Positions 9,793 through 22,561 of a stretch of 64,000 nucleotides of DNA are shown here, piece after piece. The notes below the pieces were generated by a model, which saw only the letters and a list, made by a program, of their open reading frames with translations, was not told the origin of the DNA and did not search any database. This DNA comes from Cycas panzhihuaensis (lineage: Eukaryota > Cycadophyta): positions 203,057,741 through 203,121,740 of the forward strand of contig CM041465.1 of assembly GCA_023213395.1 (NCBI GenBank), in the 5' to 3' direction. The stretch's first letter is position 1. Every line of letters begins with the position of its first letter. The translations under genes and the position numbers were made by a program.

Positions 9793-10862
9793 TCACGCAT
9801 AAAACTTCTTAAGGAACTTTCCATTAACGGCCTTCTCAAATTCAAGCCCTTCTAGGGTGGCTATCCTGTAGGCACCATTATCGAGGGATTCGATAATGAC
9901 GAAAGGACCAACCCATCGGGGTTTGAACTTGGTCAAACGGTCATGGAGATACTCGAGCTTGAGGATGTAGTCCCCAAGAAACAAAGGGCGGGAACGAAGG
10001 TGTTTATCGTAGGCCCTTTGTGAGCGGGTTTTGGATGCTAGGTTAGCCTGATAGGCAGCTAAGTGTCTCTCATCCAAAGCTTCGAGGTCCAAAGAAAGTA
10101 GCTCGATGGATCGACTCTTCATCGATGAAACCTCGAAGGGAGACTCACAAGGAAGGAATCTCGACCTCCAGTGGGAGTACCACCTCAGTATAGACCAGGG
10201 AGAACAGGGTCATTCCCGTGGCGGAACTGATAGAGGTGCAATAAGCCCACAAGGCAGAGGGCAACTGAAGGTGCCAATCCTTTTGGGATTGAGCAACGGT
10301 TTTCTTGAGAATGTTGACGAGAGTCTTATTGAAAGACTCCACTTGGCCATTTGCCTGAGGGTAGTAAGGGGAGGAAGTCTTATGAGAAATTTTAAACTTC
10401 TCACAAAGCTCATCCATCTCCTTATTACAGAAAGGAGTTCCATTGTCAGTGATTAGGACATCCAGAATTCCAAAACGGCAAATGATGTGCTGGTAAACGA
10501 ACGTGGCGATCGTTTTACCGGGGGTAGTGATTAAGGGAATGGCCTCCGCCCATTTGGTAAAATACTCCGTGGCAGTCAAGATAAACTTGTGTTGCGATGA
10601 CGAAGGTGGGCAGATAGCCCCAATGAGATCTAGTCCCCACTGAGTGAAAGGCCATGGCGAAACAATGGGATGCAGGGCCTCAGAAGGCACATGGGAAATG
10701 TTGGCATGCTCTTGACATCGCCGACATTTCAGAGCAAACGCGTGAGCGTCCTTAAAGAGGGATGGCCAAAAATAGCCCATGCGGAGGATCCTCTGAGCCA
10801 TGGATGCCCCTCAGTGACCTCCACAAATGCCGTGGTGGCATTCGTGAAGTACCTAGTCGCTT
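9793..10862 (-). pseudogene. integrase of element B
   Basis: Zinc-binding N terminus (LHECHHGICGGH ... CRRCQEH), catalytic core with all three acidic residues in place (GLDLIG, LITDNGTPF, and QANGQVESFN), then the C-terminal domain with KFKPRWVGPFVI and a close at KKFYA. A TGA stands just after GGH in the zinc region and another near 10145; after the latter, the C-terminal domain (9793-10122) is in a different frame from the core (10145-10801). No chromodomain is visible. It follows RNase H in the usual pol order; a further frame change separates it from RNase H. Confidence 0.9.
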
Positions 10863-10969
10863 CACGAGTGACGCAGCGTGGAGGAGGATCCCATCGGCGA
10901 CCTCTTGCACAATACCTCGCCCACGGCGAGGTATTGCCCGCGTAAGTCCTGACACGAGATCTAACTTTA

Positions 10970-12375
10970 CTACTAGCGTCGCAAGATTTCACCGTAAGAT
11001 ACCGCACTATGTCACCGTACCACTCATTATCGATGAGCGGATGGGAAGAGGCTCCCTGAATCATCAAGATAGACTCATCGGGGAGAGAGTCGTCAACGGG
11101 AGCACCAAAGGAGTTAGGGATAGGGGCGTCTGCGAGTTGCTCGGCCACTATCATTCTCTTCTTTGATTTCCGGTTAACGATATGGAGGTCGAATTCTTGG
11201 AGTAGGATGGCCCAATGACCAGCCCTACCTGTCAAATCCGAACGAGTTAGCAAGTATCGCAAGGGATCAGATTGAACGATCACCTTGGTGGTATTGCCGA
11301 GCAAGTAGTGTCTGAACTTCTTGGTCGCATGGACCAAAGAGAGGCATTCCTTCTCGGCGGGAGAATAGTTAAGCTCAGTAGCCACGAGAGTACGACTGAT
11401 GAAATACATAGCTCTCTCAGTTCTCGAGTCATCCTCCTAAGCTAGCATAGCATCCAAGGATTCGTCAGTTACCGAGGTATATAGGATGAAGGGCCTATCG
11501 AATCGAGGAGGCGCCAACGTAAGAGCGGAAGCTAGGGCTTCCTTAAGTCCTTCGAAGGCCTTTTGGGTCTTGTCGCACTGTGCAAAAGGAGCTCCCTTCT
11601 TCAATAGGTTCGTGAGGGGTTTAGCGCTCACAGCGAAATCGGCTAAGAAGCGCCTAAGAAAACCAAGCCTCCCTAGAAACGACTTAATCTGTCGTTGAGT
11701 TCTAGGTGGCGGCATATCAAGGATCGCCCTGACTTTGTCAGGGTCAATCTGAATTCCTTGTTTGGATACAAGGAACCCAAGGAGTTTACCCGAGGTAACG
11801 GCAAACACACACTTGAGCGGATTTAGACTGGCGTGATACTTGCGGCATCGTGAAAAGATGGCACGTAAGTCGGAAGGGTGATGGGCCCTAACGTGGGAGA
11901 GACCCATCATATCGTCCATGAAGAGTTCCAACGTATTATTAATGAGGTCATGGAAAATAAAATGCATGGCTCTTTGGTAAGTAGCACCTACATTTTTAAG
12001 GCCAAAGGGCATCGCCTTGTAGGCGAAGGTACCCCAAGGAGTAGTGAAGGCCGTCTTATGGTAGTCTTCAGGAGAAATCTGAATTTGGTTATAGCCGGAG
12101 AAGCTATCCATTAGGGACATCACTTCAAATCCGGTAGTGCGATCGATGATTTGATCGAGGAAGGGTAACGGAAAATTATCCTTGGGATAGGCATTATTGA
12201 TGTCGCGAAAATCGGCGCATATATGGATTGCCTCATTCTTTTTAGCAACGGGAACAATGTTAGAGACCCATTTAGGGTAGTCGATGGAAGTAATAAGCCC
12301 AGCGTCCATAAGCTTCTCAACCTCTATTTTGACGGCGGCAGAGAGCTTCGGGTGAAGGGGACATCGCTCGTGCAT
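10970..12375 (-). pseudogene. reverse transcriptase and RNase H of element B
   Basis: RT spans about 11640-12375: CADFRDINNAYPK, LMDSFSGYNQI, FAYKAMPFGLKN and the active site FMDDMM, then the thumb and connection. The Ty3 RNase H follows in the same frame at about 11050-11520, with AEKECLSLVHA (Glu) and VQSDPLRYLL (Asp). A single TAG at 11437-11439 separates the two; the family usually has Gln there. Catalytic residues are intact, so this was a recently competent enzyme relative to the other elements in the window. Confidence 0.92.
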
Positions 12376-12464
12376 GTATGTGCACCGTGAAGGGTGGTGA
12401 GGTTATGAGTGACAATCGAGGGGTCGATTCCCTTCATATCAGCATAATCCCATGCAAACACGTC

Positions 12465-12929
12465 TCAAAACTCCTGGAACAGAAGGGAGTACTCCCTTAT
12501 CTCATCAGGGGAACATTCCAACCCAACCTTAATGACCTTGCCTGGGGCCAAGACTATGTCTTGAGTTGCCCCCATGCACATGGCGTTGCCCTCATCGAAG
12601 TGGAGAGGGGAAAGATCAACAGGAGGAGGAGGAACAGGAGACGGGATCGGATCGGCAAGCGTGGATCCAATCGCGAGGATCTTCTGATGACCAAGACGGT
12701 GGTGACCAGAAGGCAAGTTAGGTGCAAGGCCCGCCAGATGCTCAAGCAGGGCTTCGTCATCCTCAAAATAATCCACCCCATGTATGACCTTACTTCGAGT
12801 AGAGGAAGCACTGGAGGGAGTAAGAGCAACGGGACCGTGATGGCCATCGGGTTGCTCAACTTCCTCGTGGGAATCAAGGAAAACCAAGAAGAGGCTCCTG
12901 AAGGAGCGAAGGCAATTCTTCAAAGCCAT
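12465..12929 (-). pseudogene. protease-RT connector of element B
   Basis: An open 154-residue stretch with acidic and proline-rich parts (PIPSPVPPPPVDLSP) and the motif VLAPGKVIKVG. In Ty3 elements this links protease to RT. It is in a different frame from both neighbours, so indels lie on each side. The long plus-strand frame at 12378-13007 is its antisense shadow. Confidence 0.6.
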
Positions 12930-13329
12930 TACCTACGGGGTAATGAAGAAGAAGAATCGGGCGATCGGGTCAACACGAGCGATGACGTGGATACGACGAG
13001 TGGCTAGCCTCACCAACGAGAGAGAGGTTCTAGTGGGGATCTAGAATGATCAAAAGCGACCTACTAGCGCAGAGGAAAGAGATGGGGTGAAGGTAATCAT
13101 CATCTTAGTCGAGTGACTCGTCATCACTAAATGAAGCAAGGTACCCGTAACTCCCAACGCCAATAGGGGCGAATCGCGTGAGACTAGGGGGAGAAGATGC
13201 AGGATCTTCTTTGGATGGGTTAGGTATACCAATAGAGCAAGCCGAGGCATGGGTAGATGAACCTTGGTTTGCCGAACTGGTGAAGCGGGTTTATTTGGTA
13301 AACGGGCGTTCAAGGGGAACCACTCTCAT

Positions 13330-13854
13330 TCACCCGTCGTGGACGAATTTAAGTTGTCCCCAAAGAGTCGAGCACACGACTCCCATTTGGTCGAGCCATG
13401 GATGACCTAGAAGGAGGTTGTAATCCACGTCTACATCGAGGACTACAACGTCGGCAAGAACGGTCTTGCCCTCAAGGGTGAGCGGAATCGCGACAGATCC
13501 CAAAGGGGTCTTCTCGCTACCGTCATAACCCTGGCATCGCCAGGGAACAGGTTCCAAGGCGAAGATACCAAGCTCTTGCATGACACGCAAGGGCATGGCA
13601 TTGACAGAAGAACCGTTGTCAACAACAATCCTTCGAAGGGTACAATCGGGCGTATCGATAGTGATGGTGAATGGGAAGTTCCACTGACATTCCCTTTCAC
13701 CGACGGAAGAAAGATCCTTAAGATCAAATGAGATAACGGGTCCACAACCTTGGGCGACACCCAAAGCGTGGACAGGTGCATCACTCAATCCTAAAGCTTC
13801 CAAGAGGAGCGCCCAGTGCTCGGGACAACTCCTCAGAACGTCCATCAAGGACAT
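13330..13854 (-). pseudogene. aspartic protease of element B
   Basis: Active site VVDNGSSVNAMPL, with Asn where most proteases have Thr or Ser; DNGS is seen in some plant Ty3 elements. The partner block VDYNLLLGHPWLDQMG follows. The domain lies between gag and the connector. The open frame of 174 residues is uninterrupted, but the upstream junction with gag (about 13855-14090) is shifted. Confidence 0.85.
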
Positions 13855-14090
13855 TCATGCGGCGACCGTATGGAGCTCGTCCACGATGGAGAAGGGCTTA
13901 CCCTTCGCGGTAGGTTGGGTAAGTGCCCTTCAGAAATCGTAACGACCCGTGCATGTGAATAGCCTTGGGAAAAGAGGTATTTCCTGAGGAAGGTTCTCCT
14001 AAGAGGGCTCAAGGAGCGGAAGAACAAGAAGCTCTCGCCGCCTCGGCGCTTGAGATCGCGTGGCGGGCGTGCAGGAGTTGCTTCAAGCAA

Positions 14091-16422
14091 TTAGATCACC
14101 TTCTTCCCCTTGTTCTGGGGTCGCGAAGGTGACGGGGTACGACGGCTAGGAGAATGAGAGGAGGAAGACGAGTTCCGAGCACCCTTCCCTTTGTCGCGGG
14201 AAGGACGAGGATCAAGCGATCTTCCTTGGTTTTGCTGTTTGGTTTGGGTGTTGCGATCACGTTCCCCATGTTTAGGGAACGGATCCTTGTGAACTGGCTG
14301 ATCCAAATTAGGCCTTGAGGCCCGTTTGGGAGAAGAATCGCGTCGAGGGGCATCCTTAGGATGCTGGGCCTTACAACGCGAATCGTTGTAGAAGCACTCC
14401 CCATGAATGGAGCACCACTTCTTCTCAAGCGGATGGTCGAACCTTCTCGCTTGAGAGGACTGGGCATTTCCATTCCTAGGGAGAGGAGCTTGCGTAGTTT
14501 GTTGGACTTGTTTATTAGATGTAGGGGATGAAGGAGCCTGAAGCTTGAGCTCCTTCATCGTACGCTCGAATGAGCGTATGGCTGATGTGAGAGGGTCTAG
14601 AGTCCTCTCAGTCGGATGAAAGGAAGACCGGGTAGGTTGTGATAGTTTGGTATCCTTGGTTGGGGGTGGTGCCTCACGGCGCTGTGAGGGCTTAAGAGGT
14701 TTCTTGAGACCAGCTTGGATCTCAATAGCCTCCAACGCCAAACACTTGGCGATCGCGGAGTCACATGTGGTCGCCCCCATCTTGAGGACTTCCACGTGAA
14801 CTTCGGACGGCACGTTGATTTAAAAGGTCTCGCTTCAGCTCCTCGGGTAATGTTGCCTTAGTGGAGTGAAGTAAGTCATGGAATCGCCGCACAAAGTCAC
14901 GATTCATCTCATCATGACCTTGTTTGAGTGAAAGGAGCGACTTCATTCCACTCTCGAATGGACGGCCTACATCAAAATAGTTGATGAACTCGTCTACCAA
15001 TTACTGGAATGAATGGATGGAATGGGCAGGGAGACGGTAGAACCACTTGAGGGTGTCACCCTGCAAGGATCGTGGGAATAATTTCATTAAAATGTGGTCG
15101 TAAGCCCAGTAATCGATGCATGCCATAGAAACACTACGCACATGCTTCGCCGGGTCTTGCGACGAAGTTCCATCGAATCTAGGAACTTCAGGGGGATGAG
15201 GCGGCAAGTTGGTTCTTAACACCTCAATGGAAAGAGGTGTTGACCTAAAGTCCATGAAGGGGCATGCCCTTGCCTGGACCGTAGGGTCAACGAACGTCGT
15301 AGTAGGTAATGAACAAGGAGCGGATGAGGGTGGAACACCCATCCCTCCTTGAGGAAACTCCCCTTGCTAAAAAGAGGCGTGGGGGTAGGTGCCTTGGAAG
15401 GGAGTCGGGTTCCCTTGCAAAGGCACAACGGATGGGATTGCATTGGATAACGAGCAAGACAGATGTGGAACCGGGTTTTGCCCATATGGGCCACCCGTAG
15501 GTGGAGCGACTCCATATGGGTGTAGCGGATCCACCCCATAAACTGGGAAATAGCTTCCTCTACCCTGCCCCCAAGGTTAAAAAGTATACCCTGCGGGAAC
15601 ATAGAAGGAAGCACCAACATGTTGGTTTTGAGGATGTGTGGGAGCGGATCCCACATGGCTAGTAGTTAGGATACTAGTAGAACTAGCAGACCTACTAGGA
15701 GCAACATGTGCCACATTAGGGGATGGCACATTGGTTTGATTAGGGACGGGTATGCTAACCTTCAATTGAAGGAAGGACACACCACGGGGAGATCCTGAAA
15801 TACTAAGACCTCGATGAGAAATGGAAGGTGCAACACGTACCCCCACTGTGGGAATAGGAAAGGAGTGGGACACGTGCGTAGGCACAAAGGGATTCGTTGT
15901 CAAAGGAAGAGTAGATGAGGATGAAGCGTGCGGGGGAGGAGCAGAAGAAGAAGAGGCTCCTCCACGAAGAGCACCCTCAAGCCATCCAGGACGCGGTTGC
16001 AAGCGTGTCGCACGGCGACACTCATTGGGAGCTTCAACTACGTCAACGGGAGGGGTCCCTACGTACTTGTAAGAGGTAATTGGGACCTCGAACAAAGTAG
16101 GTTCCTCAGAATGCTCCTCATAAGAGTCACCAACTACGTGGCAAGCCTCAAGAGGAATGGATCCTTCTACGGCATGGGTAGAGGGATGGACATCAAGTAA
16201 GAGGTGTTGGTCACTTGGATAATAAAGGGGTTCATCACCCTCTTGGGTGGACCTGGGAATAGAGGAAGGAAAAGTATGGGTTTCCAAGGTTGAAGTATGG
16301 TAGGCCCAATCGGAAGAGTATCCCTCCATAGTCAGATCAGAATCTGACAAAGAAAGAGGGTGATACTTGGGGTCTTCTAACAATGGAGGTAGACTGCGCA
16401 AGTGACGAGAGAAGCGCCGCAT
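14091..16422 (-). pseudogene. gag of element B
   Basis: Starts at ATG 16422 (MRRFSRHLRS), about 165 bases after the primer site. About 350 residues rich in Ser, Pro and Thr come first, then the capsid-like core (VPRFDGTSSQDPAKHV, DTLKWFYRLPAHSI, FINYFDVGRPFESG, RDFVRRFHDLLHS), then a basic tail with the knuckle-like CSIHGECFYNDSRC and many Ser/Arg repeats. One frame runs from 16422 to about 14820 with stops near 15577, 15365 and 15001. A short deletion near 14820 shifts the last 240 residues. Confidence 0.85.
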
Positions 16423-16568
16423 GCAAGATCAACCGACAATGTTAGGGAAAAGGAAAAGGCACACGCGTTGGGGGCTGCCCAATGTAGAGGTCAAAATAGG
16501 TATAAAAGGATCACAAGAAGGTAGCGAAACCAACGGAAGAGAGCGGAAACTAGCTCCCTTACTGGCAA

Positions 16569-16586
16569 TCCCCAGTATGGTCGCCA
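16569..16586 (-). promoter_or_regulatory. primer binding site of element B
   Basis: One base inside the 5' LTR, the minus strand reads TGGCGACCATACTGGGGA. The TGGCG...GGGGA form is typical of plant Ty3 primer sites. I cannot name the tRNA with confidence. Confidence 0.7.
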
Positions 16587-16587
16587 G

Positions 16588-19180
16588 TGGACGCGCGTCT
16601 ACGGGATAGCTACCTAACTAATAGGTGTGGTGAGAGCGGGTGGTGATATGACTAAAGGTGAAACCTATGAGGAAAGTAATTACCACGCAGAGCACCCCGT
16701 GCGCCACAGCGCGAGTTCAAGATCTGCAATGGAATATGGCTACCAACAAGTGATCCTCCACCACTTCGAACAAAGGGTGAAGATGCGTAGGGCAAACCTG
16801 GGTTGACCTAGGGACAGGACCCTCCCACCCTTGGGTGGCCGGAAGGGGAAGGAGAAGATCTAAGGAAAATAGATCAAGAGTGTGCCTAAACAAGCTGGCC
16901 GGGCACGCAAGCAACGCGGGAGGCAAGAGGCTTGTGCGGCTAAGAAGTGAAGAGGAAAGGTAGAGAAGGGGGGTTCCTATAACCTTTCCTATAGATGGCA
17001 AAGATGTGTGTAATAAAACAAATAGAGCATAATCAAAGCAAGATCAAATTTCCCCTTTATTTTCCAATGTATTAATTACTAAGAAGAAATCAAAAAGGAA
17101 AAAAAAGCAGTAACAAGGTAGAGTAAGGTGTGCACCTAGACCGAGAGCGTGCGTGACGAAGGCCTTCTCGAGGAGCACCAAGCTACTCCACGCGGCGCGT
17201 TGGATGCGAGATGTTGCGGCGGATTGAAAAGGAGCTCCCTTACCTTCCCCGGAAAAATACCAAATATGGTGCCAAGGAAAGAAAGGAAGCAAATGCTAAT
17301 AAATGAAGAAGTGCGAAAGTACGATGTACATGAGGGCACTTACCGGCAACAAAGCTAACGGACAATATCCTCTACGCTCCCCAAGTACCTGCAAGTAATG
17401 GCAACCTCTCCCTTCCCGGAGGAAGGATACTAACATGCAATACAAGATTCTAACAATATATGTCTAAATAGTACAAATATGAATCTAAATACACATGTGT
17501 TAGTATCAATCCAACGATGAAAGTACGCAAAAGAGAGTAACCAAAGCAAAGGTAAATGACCGGTAAGCCTCAGAGTGGCCCACCTCCTGCAAATGACGCC
17601 CTAACCTCCCCCCAAGAGCCACAAGGCAGCGAGGGCAAGGCTAAGAGCAAGGGCTGGAAACGGCAACAAGGAGGCAAAGAGGGGCCAAGAAAAACCTACG
17701 GCAAATCGGGATGCTATGAGGAGTAAGCCAAGCAGCCGGGAAGAAAGTTAGGCAGCGACTAGCGGTTGGGACTTATGTAAGTTGCCCAAACCTGAACCAA
17801 AGCCCTCAAATCATCGCTGCAACTTGTGCCAGCGCTGATTTCAGCGGCCAAAAGAGGGCTAACAAGCCCTTGTTTGTGTGCCAAGGACAACACAAGGCGA
17901 GAGGGAGGATTTGGGGGGCTTAGAGCCGCTTAGGGAGCGTGGAAGGTGGTACGGAATCCACCCAGCTCCTTCCCAAAGCCTATGCCAACCCTCAACGCCG
18001 TTGCCTTAAGCAGTAAACGTAGGCAAGAGGCACAAAGATAGTGGCAAAACAACCCACTAAAAGGAAAAGAACCAAACTCACAAGGACAAGCAAGGAGCAA
18101 GCAAGATGGAGCATTAATATCATAAGAAAAACAATGTAAATCAAGAAATACCTGAGTAAGGGAGGCAAGAGACTTGCCTCAGCCAAAGGGCAGCAAAGAG
18201 GGGCTGAGAAATTAGCCCAGATCTGGAGTGCAGCAGGTTTGGGGCCCTGCTAAGGAGGTTGGAGGGGAAACACCTGCACTTGGAGCACTTGTGGACTGCC
18301 TGGGCAAAGGTCTACTGGAACCACTCCAAGGGGCCCTCTCCAAGGTGCATGAGGGGCTGGGAGAATGTCCTAGCCACACCAAAGGAGAGCAGGGCGTTGT
18401 AGGAGGGACGCAGGTCCTGTGATAGCAGCAGAGCAGCAGGGAAGAGCAGAGCACAGATGTGTTTCCTTGAGGAGCAATTCAAGAATGAGCCCAAAAAAAA
18501 AGTCCCAAAAATAAGTAATTCATGCCTTAAATAGCCAACCTAAACCCTAAAGCGAGCGATTAGGGTGCGGTTGGGAGAGAGTCAAGTTGCAAGCCACGTG
18601 GCAGTTTCGCAATAAATGCAAAATTACCACGGCGGTTTTTTAAAAACAAATTAGAACAGTCGTACCGTCGTAAACTCTGCAGTACCGCGAATATTCCAAC
18701 AAGATCGCAGTAATCTGCCGACACGAACCCGTATAAAAATAGGCTCAACCAGCAAATTTACCAGCCGGGGAAGATGACAAAAGAGGCCAATGGGGGGCTG
18801 AGACACCTACCCGGGGGTAAACAAGCCAGCAAACGGTCCAAATGAGCAAAAATAGGGCTCAAAGAATGTGGCAAGTCAACCAAAAGATGACTGGTCATCA
18901 CACGGGCGGAGGTGGCGCAAACCTAGTGGATCCTGAAGCGAGGAGGGTAGATGCGGGAAGTGAAGTGGCCACCAGGGTGCCACACTTGCTGGGAGTGTGC
19001 CCCTGCTATAGTCGTCATAGGCTAAAATAAGTGTGGACGATGACAAAGTCACCCACGAAGCCACACACATGCAGACATGCAAGCAAACACTCATCAAATG
19101 AAAGCGATGACAATGCGAGAAACATACCTGTACTTACCTGAGTCGGTGATTCCGTATCCATTCCCGGAAGCCGGAAAACA
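16588..19180 (-). repeat. 5' LTR of element B (2.59 kb)
   Basis: Begins TGGACGCGCG and ends CCGGAAAACA on the plus strand. It is paired with 2659-5236. It contains the divergent U3 block 18626-18771 and lacks a short piece present near 4250-4290 in the other copy. Confidence 0.9.
18526..18535 (-). promoter_or_regulatory. TATA-like box of the element B 5' LTR
   Basis: The minus strand reads CTATTTAAGG. Transcription would start near 18490-18500 and run toward gag. The same box is conserved in the 3' LTR. Confidence 0.45.
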
Positions 19181-19185
19181 TAGTC

Positions 19186-19330
19186 CTTACTTGTATCATC
19201 TTCAATCTTAGTTAACAAGTTTGAAGTTTGAGCTTTGGCCTTCCCTCTTTTAAGGAGGATCTCCCACTCATGATCTCTAAGGCCACATTCTTCATATACA
19301 TACTGCACTTTATTTTTGGGACATTCTAAA
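19186..19330 (-). pseudogene. gag zinc-knuckle end of element A
   Basis: The minus strand reads HLECPKNKVQYVYEECGLRD, then HEWEILLKRGKAKAQTSN and IEDDTSKDY, directly up to the element B insertion site, and continues in frame at 2653. HLECP is the end of a CCHC knuckle. It is the upstream half of the gag-pol reading frame that B interrupted. Confidence 0.6.
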
Positions 19331-20417
19331 TGGAAATGTAGTCATCATTAATATAGGTGGTACTGAAATGGATTTGTTTCTTCTTTATAATATTACATTG
19401 AGATCTATCCACACTTATAATAAAAAGTAATTCCAAATATTTGCTCCTTATGGATTCAACATCTGCATTCATATGTTGTCCTTCTAATATTAAAGCTATA
19501 ATCATTTGTAGAAAGAATGTTCATTTAACATATATCACACCAAGTAGAAAAATGCTCTTGATGTTTGTTCTGAATATGCACTTGTTAATTACAAGGTGGA
19601 TAGCACCATATTTTTCCACTTGGTTTATCATTCAACAACCACATCTTTGCAAGTTCTGCTTTTAATTCTTTTAGTTCTAAATTTTGAACTCGTTAGGTAG
19701 GAACTAAAACTAGAGGTTATTATTTGAGAGCCTCTATTTCTCTATAAAGGGCTTCTAGTTTAGGGTTTAGCCCCACATGTAGTGATGATTATAGATATGT
19801 TGCTTACATTTGGTTTTCAAAGGATTTTGCTAATTACTTCACTTGATCATAACTTACCATTGGATGTAATCTCATATTTTTTTTACAACGATGATGTTAA
19901 ACCCTACATAATGTATTTTAAAATATGCATTGAGGATATGTATATTTAATTATTCATATTCTCCCATCAAAATCTATGATAGAATCCCCTAGAAATTGTT
20001 TGACTTTCTCCAAATCTTACAAAATTGCCATTAGGTCTCTTAGTCTCTATAATTTGTCCAAAAAAATGTTTATGTATTTGATCCCAAGTGGGATTCTATG
20101 CAGATACATATTGGTACCAAGACATTGCTACCCCTCACAAGGTTATAAAAAAACCCTATCCTTTATCCTTGTTGGATCATCAATCTTTTTTATAATAAGT
20201 AGGTTCCTAAAAAGAGTTAAATGATCAATTAGATCTCTTAAATTGTCATACTGCAAAGACCCAAATTCTACATCATTTTGGATGATGACATATGAAGGAA
20301 TTAGTTTAAAACCCACTTATTCATTGATGGTTTGTTTGTTGAATTTCTAAAGCACTACCTACATGATTATTATCATGTGTTATTCCACATCCTGATGAAT
20401 TTGTGGTATCTATTTGT
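19331..20417. other. AT-rich sequence with no recognisable gene
   Basis: Probably the decayed gag and leader of element A. I find no domain, splice pattern or repeat pair that I can support, and no LTR for A. Confidence 0.3.
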
Positions 20418-21357
20418 TGTTGGATAATGTTTAATCCATGAATATTAAATTGATGTGATTACCAATTTTTTGTGCACTAAAGGGTCATAATGCATACACT
20501 TTCTACAAGTGATCATTTTTTATAAATATATTGTAATGTGTATTTGTACATATTCTTTCATTTATTATTCACCTACATATCTTTATTTTATAGTGTTATA
20601 TAATCTTATATCTGTGTATGAGTATTTATTTCTAACAGTTGTATCAGAGCTCCAATTCAAATTTATTTTGACTTTATTTTGGCTATAAGATTATGAGTGT
20701 GTTCACCTATTATAAGTTTATTCTAAATTTGTTTAAGTATATTTATTTGTGACTAATGAGAAGGGTTGTTTATTTGTTTATTAGATGATGTTTTGTTGCA
20801 TGTTGTGGGTGGTTTCGAACTATAGTTTTATAGCACACATAGAACAAGTTGATGTCGTAAGCCTAGGTGTAAATGCTTAGAGAATGTTGGTGTAACATAT
20901 ACGAGAAGGCCATTCTAAAGAACTGAGAAGTACAGTAATTGAATACTCGTGTTATAATAGATGTTTGGCTTTTATGTCAACCTAATATCATATTTGAAGT
21001 AGTTATGTGACATGGATTAAATATTAAGGAGGAAATATTAGGTAATATTTAATCCATGAATGTTAAATTGATGTGATTACCCCTTTAATGTGCACTAGAA
21101 GTCATAATGTGCACACTTCTTCATGTAATTAGTCATTAGTTGACCAAGTGGCTCTTAGAATATTATTATATAACTATGTGGTGATACGTCCTATATAGAT
21201 ATATTGATTTGGCATAATATAATTAGAAGTGATCATTTCACATAAATAAATTATGTTGTGTGTTTGTACATATTTTTTCATTTATTATTCACCTACATGT
21301 CCTTATTTCATAGTCTTGTATGATTTTATACCTATGTATGGGCATTTATTTCTAACA
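20418..21357 (+). mobile_element. TRIM (terminal-repeat retrotransposon in miniature)
   Basis: Left LTR 20418-20637 (TGTTGGATAATG...TTTCTAACA), primer site 20639-20652 reading TTGTATCAGAGCTC (one change from the Met-tRNA type), 398 internal bases without coding capacity, polypurine tract TAAGGAGGAAA at 21025-21035, right LTR 21036-21357. The right LTR has about 100 bases missing from the left one (around 21130-21230). Flanking pentamers are TTTGT and TTTTT, a possible imperfect duplication. Total 940 bp. Confidence 0.75.
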
Positions 21358-22561
21358 TTTTTTAGGATACTAGTATATTACTATCCCTTAATAGTGTATT
21401 CTCATCGGGGATTCACCTATTGAAAACCTTAAAATAGGTCCCCATTACAAATCCATAGCCATTCTCTTATAGAAAGGGTTTCTACTAATTAAAAACAATG
21501 TTCCTAATTTTGGATGCCCTCCATAGCTGGTTGAATTTGACTACGTTTTTACATTAATTTCTCTTAAATTGGTGTTATCTTCACTATCTAATTTCAAGAT
21601 TTTAGGGTTATATAAATGCCTATCAAAATTATAGTCTTCAAGGACTTTATTTGCCTCTATCTACAACATCTCCACTAAAATGTCTGATTTTGGATCTATT
21701 TGTCTTTTATCCACTAAATATATCTTCAAGTTTTTAATTAATTATTGGTAAAAAAATGTTTATTGCCTTAGAACAAAATTATATACCTCCTTTTTTCCTT
21801 CTGTCATGGTTGCCTTCCCTTCATTTATTAACCTTATAGACAATCTTCTCTTTGTTTATACCTTTGGTATTACCAAAAATCTAGGTTGCCTTATATGTCC
21901 ACGACTTCTTTCTTGTTCTCAATACTAGCTTCTTTTTGCACACATATTAAGTTATGTTCTTACTTTAGGTTTCAGTGGCATTAGAAGACCTTGTTATACT
22001 ATCCAACCTAGGGCAACCATTCTCGTTTTCCTTTGAATTATCTGCTCTCTTATTTGAACCCTTATTTGAATTACCAATGGAACCAATATGTTCTTTGAAG
22101 CATCAATTATACTTCTTTACTTACTATCTAGCAACTACGTATACATTAATGACTCAGTAATCCAAAGTACATTTCATTGGGATAAAAATTAAAGCACTCC
22201 TATTACAAAAAATAGGGTATTGCATCTAACCCTCTCACAACTAGATGTAGATCCAAAAAAGCATCATAAGAGAAATTGTACAATCAATAGTAAGAACATA
22301 AGTTAACCATCCAAACCAAATTAACTTTGTGCCTATGCACTTTGCTCAACATCCATGGACTCATGCAAAAAACATTTCCTCTTACATAACTAATTACAAT
22401 TACCTTAACCCAAAACTGACTGACTATCTTATAACCAAGGAATACTAATTAAAATTGATTTAAAACCTACCTAGAACTTAACCCATTATTATATTTATTA
22501 ATGCAATCAATCTTTGTTTGGCAAAATTGGATTACAATCTCTTCATATATTACAACTAGAC
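21358..22561. other. AT-rich sequence with no recognisable gene
   Basis: Nothing supportable as a gene or repeat pair. The short plus-strand frame at 21975-22160 has no domain. Confidence 0.3.

Larger units (their letters stand above)
2659..19180 (-). mobile_element. 16.5 kb Ty3/gypsy LTR retrotransposon (element B), Tat-like
   Basis: A complete but dead element. Both ends are TG...CA and it is flanked by a perfect 5 bp duplication TAGTC (2654-2658 and 19181-19185). On the minus strand the order is 5' LTR (16588-19180), primer site, gag, protease, RT, RNase H, integrase, then about 4.5 kb of extra sequence and the 3' LTR (2659-5236). The extra part carries a second RNase H and an oppositely oriented PMD-like gene. 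Long size, protease motif DNGSS, a gag knuckle of the CSIHGECFYNDSRC type, a second RNase H and an antisense reading frame are features known from the plant Tat group; I infer that placement, a tree of RT would decide it. Frameshifts and stops break every ORF. Confidence 0.9.

Noticed and set aside
12378-13007. Plus-strand open frame of 209 codons
   Set aside because: Shadow of the protease-RT connector of element B, whose minus-strand reading fits the family order.
19331-22561. Host gene
   Set aside because: Short open frames only, with no domain and no coherent splice pattern.
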